NCBI GenBank assembly: GCA_036268995.1
Contig: DATATB010000011.1
Location: forward strand, 26,203-90,202
Source: DATATB01 sp036268995
Lineage (GTDB): Bacteria > Planctomycetota > Planctomycetia > Pirellulales > PNKZ01
DNA length: 64,000 nucleotides
Direction of reading: 5' to 3'
Position numbers and translations under genes: made by a program. The number at the start of each line of letters is the position of its first letter. The first letter of the stretch is position 1. Positions 37,011 through 45,999 of this stretch are shown here, piece by piece. The notes beneath the pieces are model-generated. The model was given only the letters and a program-made list of their open reading frames with translations. It was not told where the DNA came from and made no database searches.

Positions 37011-39605
37011 ATGGTTTGTGATATCACCGCACAATCATCCGCCGACGGGACGCCAAGCCCGGGGCTCCGGCGAGCATGGCTGCGCGTCAAGCGCTGGCTG
37101 GCTGGTGGATCGGTGGCGTTTTGGATCTCGGCCGCTGTAACGGTTGCGTTTGCCTGCACGAACTTGACGTTTTCGCGGGGACTGGACGACACCGTACTCG
37201 AATGGTCCGTGCGGCCGAGCGACGGAGAGTACCACTTCGGCGAGTTGGCGCGGCAGATCGGCACGTCATTTATTCCGCCGCCGGTCGTTGCGGGCTCGAG
37301 GGGCTTGTTTCGCCCGCTGCGCTGGGCATCGACCCGCCTGGTGGGTTACGCCGCGTTGATCAACCCGGTAGTCCCGGACCTGCTGTCGGCGTTGATGACG
37401 GGCCTATGCGCCTATGTGCTGATTCGATTTCATCGCACGGCAGGACTGCCAGATGCGACGTCAAACTGGTCGGCGCTGTGGTTTTTCGGCTGCATCCCCG
37501 TCGTCGCGATGGGCCAGGTCACGTTTGCGTCACAGTTTTTCATGATTGGCGTGATGTATGGCGCTCTGGCCCTGTTCGAAAAATTCTCGACCACGCGGCA
37601 AGCGCGCTGGCTGCTTCTTTCGGCCGCCACCTTTTTTGTAGGCGGTCTCTACGGAGAGTCCATGATCATTGCGGCAGTTGCCGTCGGCTGCCTGTCGATC
37701 GTGCAACTCTGCGAGCGCCGGGTCCGCAACGCCTGCGAAACGGCAACTTTCAGCCTGCTTGCACTGGCGCTCGTGCTAGGCAACCGATTCCTTCTAAGTG
37801 GGGATCCGGCTCAAATCTCGCATGGCATTCAGGCCGTCATGCACAGTCGCGCGTCGACCCTCGACTTCGAAGGGCAAGGCGACTGGTTGCATCGCCTGTG
37901 GCCTCTGGTTAGTGGCTACGGCGACGCGTTTCGACGCCCGACGATCACGTCGATCGTCTTTTCGTTGTCGCCAATCTTCTGCCTGACAGTAGCGGGCGCA
38001 TTCATTTACAACGGCTTGGCACAGCGGAATTACTTCCGCGCAATCCTCATGTCCGCGCTGCTCGTGCTCGCTGGCTGCGGCTTGCCAGCGTCGTGGGGCG
38101 ACAGGATCGGCGACTTTCAGCGCGACGTCCGGATCGGGGCCATTGGCGCGGCGCTCGCGCTGCTGTGTCTGACGTCGGCGCGGCGCCAACCGCTGCTGGG
38201 GTGCATGGTCGTTGCCGGGGTCGTGGTTTTGGGTCCGATCTTTATCATCGACACCCATACTACCTACGTCCTGCCTGCCCTGGCCGCCGTGATGTTCATG
38301 GTGCTGGGAGAATTACTGAAAGCGCTGTCCACGCACGGCCGGCGAATCCTGGCCGGAGGAATCGTGGCGATGCTCGCCGTCATCGGCGTCAGCAACTTTG
38401 CCGGCGGCGCATACTTGTGCTCCAGCGTTGTGAACGACAACGAGCGTTTGGCCAGCGAGGTGGGTGACGAGATTCGCCACGCTGCCATTCTGACCAATTT
38501 CCGGCATGCGTTTGATCTTTTTGTTTACGCCAACGCCGCCCGCCCGAGTTCCCAATGTGAGGGAGACCTGTGGTTCACCGCGACGGTGCCATTTTGGGGA
38601 GAGAGCCGGGCAGTGCGCGACGAGCAGCAGCTCGAACATTGGCTTGAGCGCGCGCGCAGGCAGCACAAAAAGGCATACTTCCTCGTCGTGGATCACGACC
38701 GGCTGATCGGCAAAACTGCGTTTCACGGCCCTCAGTTCCTGGATAGCAAGCACCGTTTCAAGCTGGTCAAGACTCACACCTTCAGCGCTGTCGTCCCTTG
38801 TTTCGATCCACTGCACCTGCTGGGTGGCTATTTGCGGCGCCACGCCATGACGGGAGGATTTGTCGGGTACCCGATCTTTCCTGACATGATCGACGACGTG
38901 GGCGTCGAATATGCCCCATTTTCCAAGCGGATGTCGGCTTGCTACCGCCTGCTGGAGATCGACCCTGAGGATCTCGGTAAGCCGGAATCCAACCAGACGG
39001 CGCCGGCCGTGGTCGACAACTTTCACGGTTACCGCATTACGGCTGAGAACCAGTTTTTTGTAGCCGCGGACACCGGTGCGGCCTCCGGGCGCGTTCATCA
39101 GAATACGATTCAAAGTACGAAGCTCGACACCGTATTGCGCGAGATCAGGCGTCGCGATGCCGAGCCGCACAAAACATTCCCAACGATACGGATCGCTGAG
39201 GAGATTTGGCCGGGAACGACGATTGTCGTCTGCGACGGCCGTTACTTCGCTCTGGCAACCGATCTTTCGGATCCTTTGCCGTTCAGCCTTGAACGTTGGC
39301 GCGTTGGCCAAAGCGTTGAAGCCGCGTCGGTGCAAGGCGTAAAAGACGCGATTGAGAATCGCGTCGCCACCGGCGAGGCTCAACTCCTGCTGGACGGATA
39401 TCACGGATTCAACCTCATCGGCTGCCGCGGCAGCGTCTTTGGCCTTCCTCAATCCGCCGGAGCATTCGACCTGAAAAAAGCACGGGAACACCAGTATGCG
39501 GTGTGTTTCGAGGGAACCAGCGTCGAGCAGGTAAAGCGGTTGGTCGAGGCCTCGCTCGTGCCCGCGGTCAGCCGCAAGTCGGATAGCGCCCCCGCCACGA
39601 AATGA
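37011..39605 (+). CDS. Polytopic membrane protein type B (B1) with FNLIGC module
   Basis: 864 residues. After a short cytoplasmic tail, a helix (AFWISAAVTVAFACTNLTFS) precedes the first outer loop with GLDDTVLEWS and LFRPLRWAS (acidic pair plus R-P-L, GT-C-like). Roughly ten more helices run to about residue 485. The soluble domain (490-665: TNFRHAFDLFVYAN; KKAYFLVVDHDRL; CFDPLHLLGGYL; GYPIFPDMIDD) is distantly parallel to type A in order and motifs (FDPL, G-x-P-x5-D). Three C-terminal modules follow: two divergent (HGYRITAENQFFVAAD at ~672; GTTIVVCDGRYFALATD at ~736) and one type-A-like (HGFNLIGCRGSVFGLPQSAG at ~799). B1 and the next gene B2 are near-identical over long DNA stretches. Confidence 0.6.
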   Translation: MVCDITAQSSADGTPSPGLRRAWLRVKRWLAGGSVAFWISAAVTVAFACTNLTFSRGLDDTVLEWSVRPSDGEYHFGELARQIGTSFIPPPVVAGSRGLFRPLRWASTRLVGYAALINPVVPDLLSALMTGLCAYVLIRFHRTAGLPDATSNWSALWFFGCIPVVAMGQVTFASQFFMIGVMYGALALFEKFSTTRQARWLLLSAATFFVGGLYGESMIIAAVAVGCLSIVQLCERRVRNACETATFSLLALALVLGNRFLLSGDPAQISHGIQAVMHSRASTLDFEGQGDWLHRLWPLVSGYGDAFRRPTITSIVFSLSPIFCLTVAGAFIYNGLAQRNYFRAILMSALLVLAGCGLPASWGDRIGDFQRDVRIGAIGAALALLCLTSARRQPLLGCMVVAGVVVLGPIFIIDTHTTYVLPALAAVMFMVLGELLKALSTHGRRILAGGIVAMLAVIGVSNFAGGAYLCSSVVNDNERLASEVGDEIRHAAILTNFRHAFDLFVYANAARPSSQCEGDLWFTATVPFWGESRAVRDEQQLEHWLERARRQHKKAYFLVVDHDRLIGKTAFHGPQFLDSKHRFKLVKTHTFSAVVPCFDPLHLLGGYLRRHAMTGGFVGYPIFPDMIDDVGVEYAPFSKRMSACYRLLEIDPEDLGKPESNQTAPAVVDNFHGYRITAENQFFVAADTGAASGRVHQNTIQSTKLDTVLREIRRRDAEPHKTFPTIRIAEEIWPGTTIVVCDGRYFALATDLSDPLPFSLERWRVGQSVEAASVQGVKDAIENRVATGEAQLLLDGYHGFNLIGCRGSVFGLPQSAGAFDLKKAREHQYAVCFEGTSVEQVKRLVEASLVPAVSRKSDSAPATK

Positions 39606-39685
39606 TCGAGATTGACACAACTCGCTGGGATGGCTCTCATACGCCGCGCGCGGAAACTGGCACCGCTGGCAATGGGCCGTGCTAG
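39602..39685 (+). other. ATGA-coupled micro-ORF (27 codons) after B1
   Basis: ATG 39602 overlaps the B1 stop as ATGA and reads MIEIDTTRWDGSHTPRAETG before stopping at 39683-39685. It is homologous to 36868-36993 but prematurely stopped, which argues for a relic. Confidence 0.3.
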
Positions 39686-39743
39686 CTGCGCAACGGGGAA
39701 AGGTTCCAGAAACGATGCCGTTTCAACCGCGGTTCGAATAGTT

Positions 39744-42344
39744 ATGGATTGTGATAGCACCGCACAATCACCCGCCGACGGCACGCCACGACCGGGATTC
39801 CGGCGAGCATGGCTGCGCGTCAAGCGGGGGCTGGCTGGTGGATCCGCGGCATTTTGGATTTCGGCCGCGGTAACGGTTGCGTTTGCCTGCACGAACTTGA
39901 CGTTTTCGCAAGGGCTGGACGACACCGTGCTGGCATGGTCTACGCGGTGGAACGACGGGCAGTACCACGTTGGCGAGTTGGCGCGGCAGATCCGTGCCGA
40001 CTTTGTTCCGCCACCGGCCATTGACGGTTCGCTCAGCTTGTTTCGTCCGCTGCGGACGGCATTGAGCCGCCTGGTGGATTATTCCACGCGGCTCAGCCCC
40101 ATCGCCCCGGACCTGCTGTCGGCATTAATAACCGGACTATGCGCCTATGTGCTGATTCGATTTCATCGCACGGCAGGACTGCCAGGTGCGACGTCAAACT
40201 GGTCGGCGCTGTGGTTTTTCGGCTGCGTCCCCGTCGTCGCGATGGGCCAGGTCACGTTTGCCTCGCAGTTTTTCATGATTGGCGCGATGTATGGCGCTCT
40301 GGCGCTATTCGAAAAATTCTCGGCCACGCGTCAGATGCGCTGGCTATTTCTTTCGGCGGCGACCTTTTTTGTCGGTGGCCTCTACGGAGAAGCCATGATT
40401 ATTGCGGCGGTCGCCATCGGCTGCCTGTCGATCGTGCAACTTTGCCAGCGCAGGGTCCGCAACGCCTGCGAAACGGCAGCTTTCAGCCTGCTTGCGCTGG
40501 CGCTCGTGCTGGGCAACAGTTTCATTCTTAGTGGGGATCCGGCCCAAATCTCGCGCGGCATTCACAGCGTCATGCATTGTCGTTCGTCGAGCCTCGACTT
40601 CGAAGGGCAGAACGCCGTGTTGCATCGCCTGTGGTCCGTGGTTAGCGGCTACGGCGATGCGTTTCGACGCCAGACGATTACGTCGATCGTCTTTTCGTTG
40701 TCACCCATGCTTTGCCTGACGGTAGCGGGGGCTTTCATTTACAACGGCTTGGCACAGCGGAATTACTTCCGCGCAAGCCTCATGTCCGCGCTGCTCGTAC
40801 TGGCTGGCTGCGGTTTGCCAGCATCGTGGGGCGACCGGATCGGCGATTTTCAGCGCGACGTCCGGATCGGGGCCATTGGCGCGGCGCTCGCGCTGCTGTG
40901 TCTGACGTCGGCGCGGCGCCATCCGCTGCTGGGGTGCATGGTCGTTGCCGGGGTCGCGATTTTGGGCCCGATCTTTATCATCGACACCCATATCGCCTAC
41001 GTCCTGCCTGCCATGGCCGCCGTGATGTTCATTGTGCTGGGCGATTTGCTGAAAGCGCTGTCCACGCACGGCCGGCGGTTCCTGGCCGGAGGAATCGTGG
41101 CGATGCTCGCCGTCATCGGCGTCAGCAACTTTGCCGGCGGCGCGTACTTGTGCTCCAGCGTTGTGAACGACAACGAGCGTTTGGCCGGCGAGGTCGGCGA
41201 CGAGATTCGTCACGCGGTCATTCTGACCAATTTCCGGCACGCGTTTGATCTTTTTATTTACGCCAATGCCGGCCGCCCAAGCCCTCGATGCGAGGGAGAC
41301 TTGTGGTACACGGCCACCGTCACCTGCGGGCCGGAAAGCCGGGCGGTGCGCGACCAGCAGCAACTCGAACAGTGGCTGGGTTGGGCGCGCAGCCAGCACA
41401 AAAAGGCTTACCTCCTCGTCGCCGACCACGACCGCCTGGTCAGCAAGACTGGGTTTCACGGCCCTCGCTTCCTGGATAGCGAGCACCGCCTCAAGCTGGT
41501 CAAGATTCACAATTTCAGCGCTGCCGTCCCTTGTTTCGACCCGCTGTACCTGCTGGGTGGCTATTTACGGCGCCATGGGATGACGGTCGGATTTCTCGGT
41601 TACCCGATCTTTCCAGACATGATCGACGACGTGGGCGTCGAATATGCCCCATTCTCGAAGCGAATGGCGGTTTGCTACCGCCTGCTGGAGATCGACCCCG
41701 AGGATCGCGGTCAGCCAGAGTCCGGCCAGCCAGCGTCTACCATCGTCGAGAACCTTCGCGGTTACCGGATTACCGCCGAGAACCAGTTTTTTGTAGCCAC
41801 CGACATTGTCTCCATCCCCGGGCGCGCCTGCCAGGGAACGATTCGAAGCACGAAGCTCGATACCGTACTGCGCGAGATCAGGTCTCGCGATGCCGAGCCG
41901 CGCAAAGCATTCCCGACGGTTCGAATCGCCGAGGGAATCTGGCCGGGAACGACGATCGTCGTCTGCGACGGCCGTTACTTTGGCCTGACAATCGATCCTT
42001 GTCCTTCGCCGCTCAGCCTGGAGCGTTTGCGCCTCGGCAAGCACCCCCAAATCGTGGAAGCAGCATCGCTGCAAGGCGTAAAAGACGAGTTTGAGAATTG
42101 CATCGCCTCCAGCGAAGCGCAACTCCTGCTGGACGGATTTCACGGTTTCAATCTCATCGGCTGCCGCGGCAGCGTCTTTGGGATTCCTCAATCGGCCGGT
42201 GCGTTCGACCTGAAAAAGGCGAGGGAACACCAGTACGCGGTGAGCTTCGAGGGAACCAGCGTCGAGCAAGTGAAGCAGATGATCGAGGCTTCGCTCGTGC
42301 CCGCCGTCAGCCGCACGTCGGACAATGCCTCTACGTCGAAATGA
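39744..42344 (+). CDS. Polytopic membrane protein type B (B2), tandem duplicate of B1
   Basis: 866 residues from ATG 39744, aligned with the B1 start (MDCDSTAQSPADGT versus MVCDITAQSSADGT). The frame stays open upstream to 39612, but that stretch aligns with the intergenic DNA before B1 and is not coding. Domains are as in B1: first loop GLDDTVLAWSTRW, LFRPLRTALSRL, about ten helices, soluble domain, and three modules ending in HGFNLIGCRGSVFGIPQSAG. Differences from B1 concentrate in the first outer loop (residues ~55-120) and in the soluble/C-terminal parts, which could mean diversification of acceptor or donor specificity. The last module carries EQVKQMIEASL, the variant also in A2 and A3, while A1 and B1 have EQVKRL. 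Confidence 0.6.
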   Translation: MDCDSTAQSPADGTPRPGFRRAWLRVKRGLAGGSAAFWISAAVTVAFACTNLTFSQGLDDTVLAWSTRWNDGQYHVGELARQIRADFVPPPAIDGSLSLFRPLRTALSRLVDYSTRLSPIAPDLLSALITGLCAYVLIRFHRTAGLPGATSNWSALWFFGCVPVVAMGQVTFASQFFMIGAMYGALALFEKFSATRQMRWLFLSAATFFVGGLYGEAMIIAAVAIGCLSIVQLCQRRVRNACETAAFSLLALALVLGNSFILSGDPAQISRGIHSVMHCRSSSLDFEGQNAVLHRLWSVVSGYGDAFRRQTITSIVFSLSPMLCLTVAGAFIYNGLAQRNYFRASLMSALLVLAGCGLPASWGDRIGDFQRDVRIGAIGAALALLCLTSARRHPLLGCMVVAGVAILGPIFIIDTHIAYVLPAMAAVMFIVLGDLLKALSTHGRRFLAGGIVAMLAVIGVSNFAGGAYLCSSVVNDNERLAGEVGDEIRHAVILTNFRHAFDLFIYANAGRPSPRCEGDLWYTATVTCGPESRAVRDQQQLEQWLGWARSQHKKAYLLVADHDRLVSKTGFHGPRFLDSEHRLKLVKIHNFSAAVPCFDPLYLLGGYLRRHGMTVGFLGYPIFPDMIDDVGVEYAPFSKRMAVCYRLLEIDPEDRGQPESGQPASTIVENLRGYRITAENQFFVATDIVSIPGRACQGTIRSTKLDTVLREIRSRDAEPRKAFPTVRIAEGIWPGTTIVVCDGRYFGLTIDPCPSPLSLERLRLGKHPQIVEAASLQGVKDEFENCIASSEAQLLLDGFHGFNLIGCRGSVFGIPQSAGAFDLKKAREHQYAVSFEGTSVEQVKQMIEASLVPAVSRTSDNASTSK

Positions 42345-45067
42345 TCGAGGTTGAAGTGTCGATTAAATTGACCACGGACATGGCTGGCAGCGGTTCGGCG
42401 GCTGCCGCCGCGGCAACCAGCGAGTTGCCTGGGGAAACGTCGCGTACGAACCAACGTCGGATCGTGCGGGCTTTTCGGAGCCGTCCGTTTGCGATGCTGA
42501 TGCTGTTCACCGTGGTGACCGGCGGCTACATGCTGTACCGGAACTCGGACGTTTTCGTGTGGAACGACACGCCTGCTTTGATCTGCTTCAATCGGCCCGA
42601 GCCGAAAACCTGGCCGATGGCGGCCAAGCTGACGGACATCCTGCAAGCAGAATGGGCCGCGGATCCGATTGGGAATGCCCTGCACCGCCTCTATGACGCT
42701 TTTACGAACACCGGCAGCGGATATCGGCCGTTGGACCAGTTATTCACCGGTTTTTCTCGGGATATATCTCGAATAACCGGACCCACGGTTTGGCAACTGC
42801 TGATCTTTGGCAGCGTGTGCGGAGCCTTTGCGGTCTGTCTCTTTTTGGTAGCCAGGCGGTTCGCCAAGCACGATGCGACGGCCCTGCTGGCCGTGGTGCT
42901 GATGCTGGGAGCTCCACCGCTGGTGAGCGCCTCGTGGCTGGTCATTGCCAGCCAGCAAGCCGTCGTGCCTTTATTGATCTGCCTGGCGCTATTGCTGTAT
43001 TGGCAAATCGTCGAAACGCCGCGCGGCCGTGGGTTCAATATCTGCGCCCTGGCCACGGTCTTGCTAGTTGGCCCGTGGTTCCGTGAATTTTGCGGCATCA
43101 ATTGCGTGCTGATCGCCTTCCTGGAACTGCGCCGCGCTCGGAAGCCCACGCCGCTGTTGGCGATGGTCGGCGTGTTCTTCCTGCACGCCATGTTTCCGAC
43201 GGCAATCGTCAAGTTCCTGTTTCTTTCCGATCTTCCACTGCTGCCGGTGACGCAATTGGGCCGCCTGGGGGCATCCCTGCAATCGCAGGGGATGCACTGG
43301 TGGATGGCGTGGCAGTTTCTGCCGCTGTTTCCGCCCTTGCTTATGCTGCTGGCGATCTGCAATGGACTTCGCCGCGCCGGCCGAGAATTGGTTTTCGAGC
43401 GGCCGCGTTGCTGGTCGGATTGGAAAGCCCGCGGTTGGCGGTACTGCACAACCGGCATCGTCCCCTGGCTGTGGCTGGCCGTGGTGCTGGCCCTCTGGCT
43501 TTGCCGCCCCGACAGCAGTCAACAGTCGATTTTCGTGCCCGCGCCGCCTCCGGTGGTCAGCGCGCCGTACGTCTTGGGTTTCGCCTTGTGCCTGTATATC
43601 GCGGTCGTCGGTCTGCAAGTCGACCTGTTCCTGGTGATCTGGTTCCTGCTGGCGTTCGTCCCGCTGATGCGCGTGGTCGTGGAGATGGTGCACTTTATTT
43701 ATCCCCTGGTGCCGGCCTCGATCATTCTGGCCTGCACGGTTGAATCGCTCTGGCAATGGGCCGCGGCGCAGCGGGGATGGCTGCGCGGCGTACGCTACGC
43801 GCTGCCCTTGGCAATCGGGATCATCGTGGTCGATCAGTCGCTGGTCTGGTACGGAACCTACCGCGTGATGCATGGCGAGGCCGCGGCGATTCGCGCAGTC
43901 GCGGCTGAGCTGCGCCGGCGAATCCCCCAGGGCTCGCTAGTGATCGACAACGTGCTTCACGGCGCCGAAATTCAGTGGGCCACGGGCGAGTATTACGATC
44001 ACCATTGGTCAATACCCTGGGGCCACGAACATCCGGAAAACGTCGTGGACGACGCGGCTAAACTCGAGCGGCTCCTGGCCGAGTCTCAATCGCGGAATAA
44101 GGTGTATTTTCTCGACTGCGACTTCGACTACCTGCCATGGAAAAGGGTCCATCGGCACAAGTTCGTGCATCAACTCGAGGTCGAAAAACAAGCGTTGGGC
44201 AAGCTGCATGTCTATTCCGCGCGGTATCCCTTCATGGATCCGTTGCGACATTTGATCAGCCGGCCGAATGTCCCCTACCTCGGCCCGCCCGACTTGGAAA
44301 ACGACTTTTACCGGGGGCATGCCATTGATGGTTCCTGGTTCACGGACGAGGTCTATGCCGAATATCACCTGTACAAGGTGACGGGCACGCACGTCATCGA
44401 CCCCACTCCAACCTTGGCGGTTGCCGGCGTGCACGGGTTCAACATCATCGCCTGCAATCGCAAGTTCTTCGGCCTGCCTTTATCCGGCGGGGCATTCGAT
44501 CTGAAAAAGGCACGAAACCACCAGTACGCGGTATGTTTCGAGGGAGCCAGCATCGAAGAAGTCAAACGGTTGATTGAGGCTGCGCCCGATATCGCCGCGG
44601 AGCCGCCCGCCGATGACTCGGCCCCGCGTCTGGCATGCCCAAACGTGCGCGGGTGCAACATCATTGCCTGCGGTGGCAAGTTCTTTGGCCTGCCCTTTTC
44701 CGCCGGCGCATTCGATTTGAATAAGGCTCTGGATCACCAGTACGCTGTGTGTTTCGAGGGAGCCAGCATCGAAGAAGTCAAACGGTTGATTGAGGCCGCA
44801 CCCAATTTCGGCGCCAGTCCGGCCGCCGACGACTCGGCCCCGCGCTTGGCATGTCCAAACGTGCACGGGTTCAACATCATTGCCTGTGATGGCAAGTTCT
44901 TCGGCCTGCCCTTTTCCGCTGGAGCATTCGAGTTGAAAAAAGCACGGGTCCACCAGTATGCGGTCTGTTTCGAGGGAACCAGCGTCGAGCAGGTGAAACA
45001 GATGATCGAGGCCTCGCTCGTGCCCGCGGTCAGCCGCAATTCGGAAAATGCCCCTGTGGCCAAATGA
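42341..45067 (+). CDS. Polytopic membrane protein type A (A2) with three FNIIAC modules
   Basis: 908 residues. ATG 42341 overlaps the B2 stop as ATGA, implying coupled translation; the frame continues upstream inside B2 but that is shadow. A ~45-residue Ala/Ser/Thr-rich N-terminal extension (MAGSGSAAAAAATSELPGET) precedes the type-A core RPFAMLMLFTVVTGGYMLYR. Loop motifs NDTPALICFNRPEPKTW and GYRPLDQLF, the helices, and the soluble domain (VYFLDCDFDYLPW) match A1. Modules at residues ~697-768, 769-840 and 841-908 repeat exactly every 216 bp; linkers are PPADDSAPRLACPN-like. Expected to sit in the inner membrane with modules on the outer face or in the periplasm. Function unknown; GT-C-like transferase is the working idea. 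Confidence 0.6.
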   Translation: MIEVEVSIKLTTDMAGSGSAAAAAATSELPGETSRTNQRRIVRAFRSRPFAMLMLFTVVTGGYMLYRNSDVFVWNDTPALICFNRPEPKTWPMAAKLTDILQAEWAADPIGNALHRLYDAFTNTGSGYRPLDQLFTGFSRDISRITGPTVWQLLIFGSVCGAFAVCLFLVARRFAKHDATALLAVVLMLGAPPLVSASWLVIASQQAVVPLLICLALLLYWQIVETPRGRGFNICALATVLLVGPWFREFCGINCVLIAFLELRRARKPTPLLAMVGVFFLHAMFPTAIVKFLFLSDLPLLPVTQLGRLGASLQSQGMHWWMAWQFLPLFPPLLMLLAICNGLRRAGRELVFERPRCWSDWKARGWRYCTTGIVPWLWLAVVLALWLCRPDSSQQSIFVPAPPPVVSAPYVLGFALCLYIAVVGLQVDLFLVIWFLLAFVPLMRVVVEMVHFIYPLVPASIILACTVESLWQWAAAQRGWLRGVRYALPLAIGIIVVDQSLVWYGTYRVMHGEAAAIRAVAAELRRRIPQGSLVIDNVLHGAEIQWATGEYYDHHWSIPWGHEHPENVVDDAAKLERLLAESQSRNKVYFLDCDFDYLPWKRVHRHKFVHQLEVEKQALGKLHVYSARYPFMDPLRHLISRPNVPYLGPPDLENDFYRGHAIDGSWFTDEVYAEYHLYKVTGTHVIDPTPTLAVAGVHGFNIIACNRKFFGLPLSGGAFDLKKARNHQYAVCFEGASIEEVKRLIEAAPDIAAEPPADDSAPRLACPNVRGCNIIACGGKFFGLPFSAGAFDLNKALDHQYAVCFEGASIEEVKRLIEAAPNFGASPAADDSAPRLACPNVHGFNIIACDGKFFGLPFSAGAFELKKARVHQYAVCFEGTSVEQVKQMIEASLVPAVSRNSENAPVAK

Positions 45068-45145
45068 TTCACTCTTGGACGGCATTGCCTGGACTGCCGT
45101 CGGACACTCTCATGCAGCCCGGCTAGAAACCCGACAGGCCGTGAT
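45068..45145 (+). pseudogene. Degraded copy of the GT2 gene 5' region after A2
   Basis: Aligned from the A2 stop, this stretch matches the DNA after the A3 stop (48187-48262, covering the GT2 start region) at roughly 63% without gaps, including a shared GGCTAGAAAC. Similarity ends near 45146. It suggests an A-type gene plus its 3' flank was once duplicated. Confidence 0.35.
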
Positions 45146-45240
45146 GGCACATTGGTGCCGTTGACCTTGAGCTCCATCGTGGCGGCGGGATTGGTCGGCG
45201 AACTCGGCGTGACCACGAAAAGTCTGATCTTACCTGGCAT
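45146..45240 (-). pseudogene. Truncated minus-strand gene start
   Basis: ATG 45240 has a good ribosome site (GGAAG five bases upstream) and reads MPGKIRLFVVTPSSPTNPAA TMELKVNGTNVPS before running into the A2 flank at about 45146. The alternating hydrophobic pattern looks like a real beta-strand protein start. I do not recognise the family. It is probably cut off by the duplication breakpoint. Confidence 0.35.
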
Positions 45241-45999
45241 CGTGACTTCCTTTCACAAACAGACGATGTCACAGACGGCGTTCAGCGGCGGGCGTGCATC
45301 CGGCGCCGATAGCATGCTAGTTTCACGCTGGCTTTTTTCCGGCTGGCGGAACGCCATTCGAGACCCGTGTTGGGAAACGCCAAACGCGCCGGCCACATCT
45401 AGGCGACGCGCGCGCCCGGAAAAAAAGCGCGGTAGGCCGGACGGCGCCGCTTCGTGCGCCGCTGATACCGCGTGACAGGGGCGGACGTTAACCCAGCGCC
45501 TGGCCCATTCTCAAGTTTATTTTTGCCAAACCGCCAGCCCCTTGTCGCGGCGCGGCGGCGCACGCGAGCCAGGGCCCGTGCTGGCGCCGCACCAATCGAC
45601 CTGAAATTTTGGAAGGGCGCGTGGCTGCGATCCCTGGTCAACGCCTCGGCGCGGAGGACGGGATCGCCGGTATGGTGCGCGGACAGAGAATTCGTCGCCG
45701 CGCGCGATATGCCGCGGCGCCTTTACCGATGTTGGACCTTTCGGCGAATCATTGCCTGAGCTGCGCATGAAAGTCAGCAACCACAGGGCAATCGTCCATA
45801 ATTACCGGCCGCACGGCATCGCTGGGGGCGGCACAACTGACCTTGACCGAAATCCGCTCGCGGTTTCTGATACCGCCCCGGTTGCGATTTCAGACCGGAC
45901 GCACGCAGCCATTTGGCCGGGCTGGCCGCGGACGCCGCTTGCGGCGGGTTTACGACACCGTACCGAATTGGCTAACCGACTCGCTTGGAACGCGTAGCT
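45241..45999. other. 759-bp gap upstream of A3
   Basis: No gene recognised. Several short open frames exist on both strands but none has a domain, a ribosome site or planctomycete-like composition. The promoter of A3 probably lies in its last 150 bases, and the upstream region of the truncated minus-strand gene in its first 60. Confidence 0.4.

Noticed and set aside
42098..42340. Upstream extension of the A2 frame inside B2
   Set aside because: Lies within B2 coding sequence in another frame; the ATGA overlap gives a clear start.
45152..45475. Plus-strand open frame in the A2-A3 gap
   Set aside because: No ribosome site, Arg/Ala-rich C-terminal half, conflicts with a better-supported minus-strand gene remnant.
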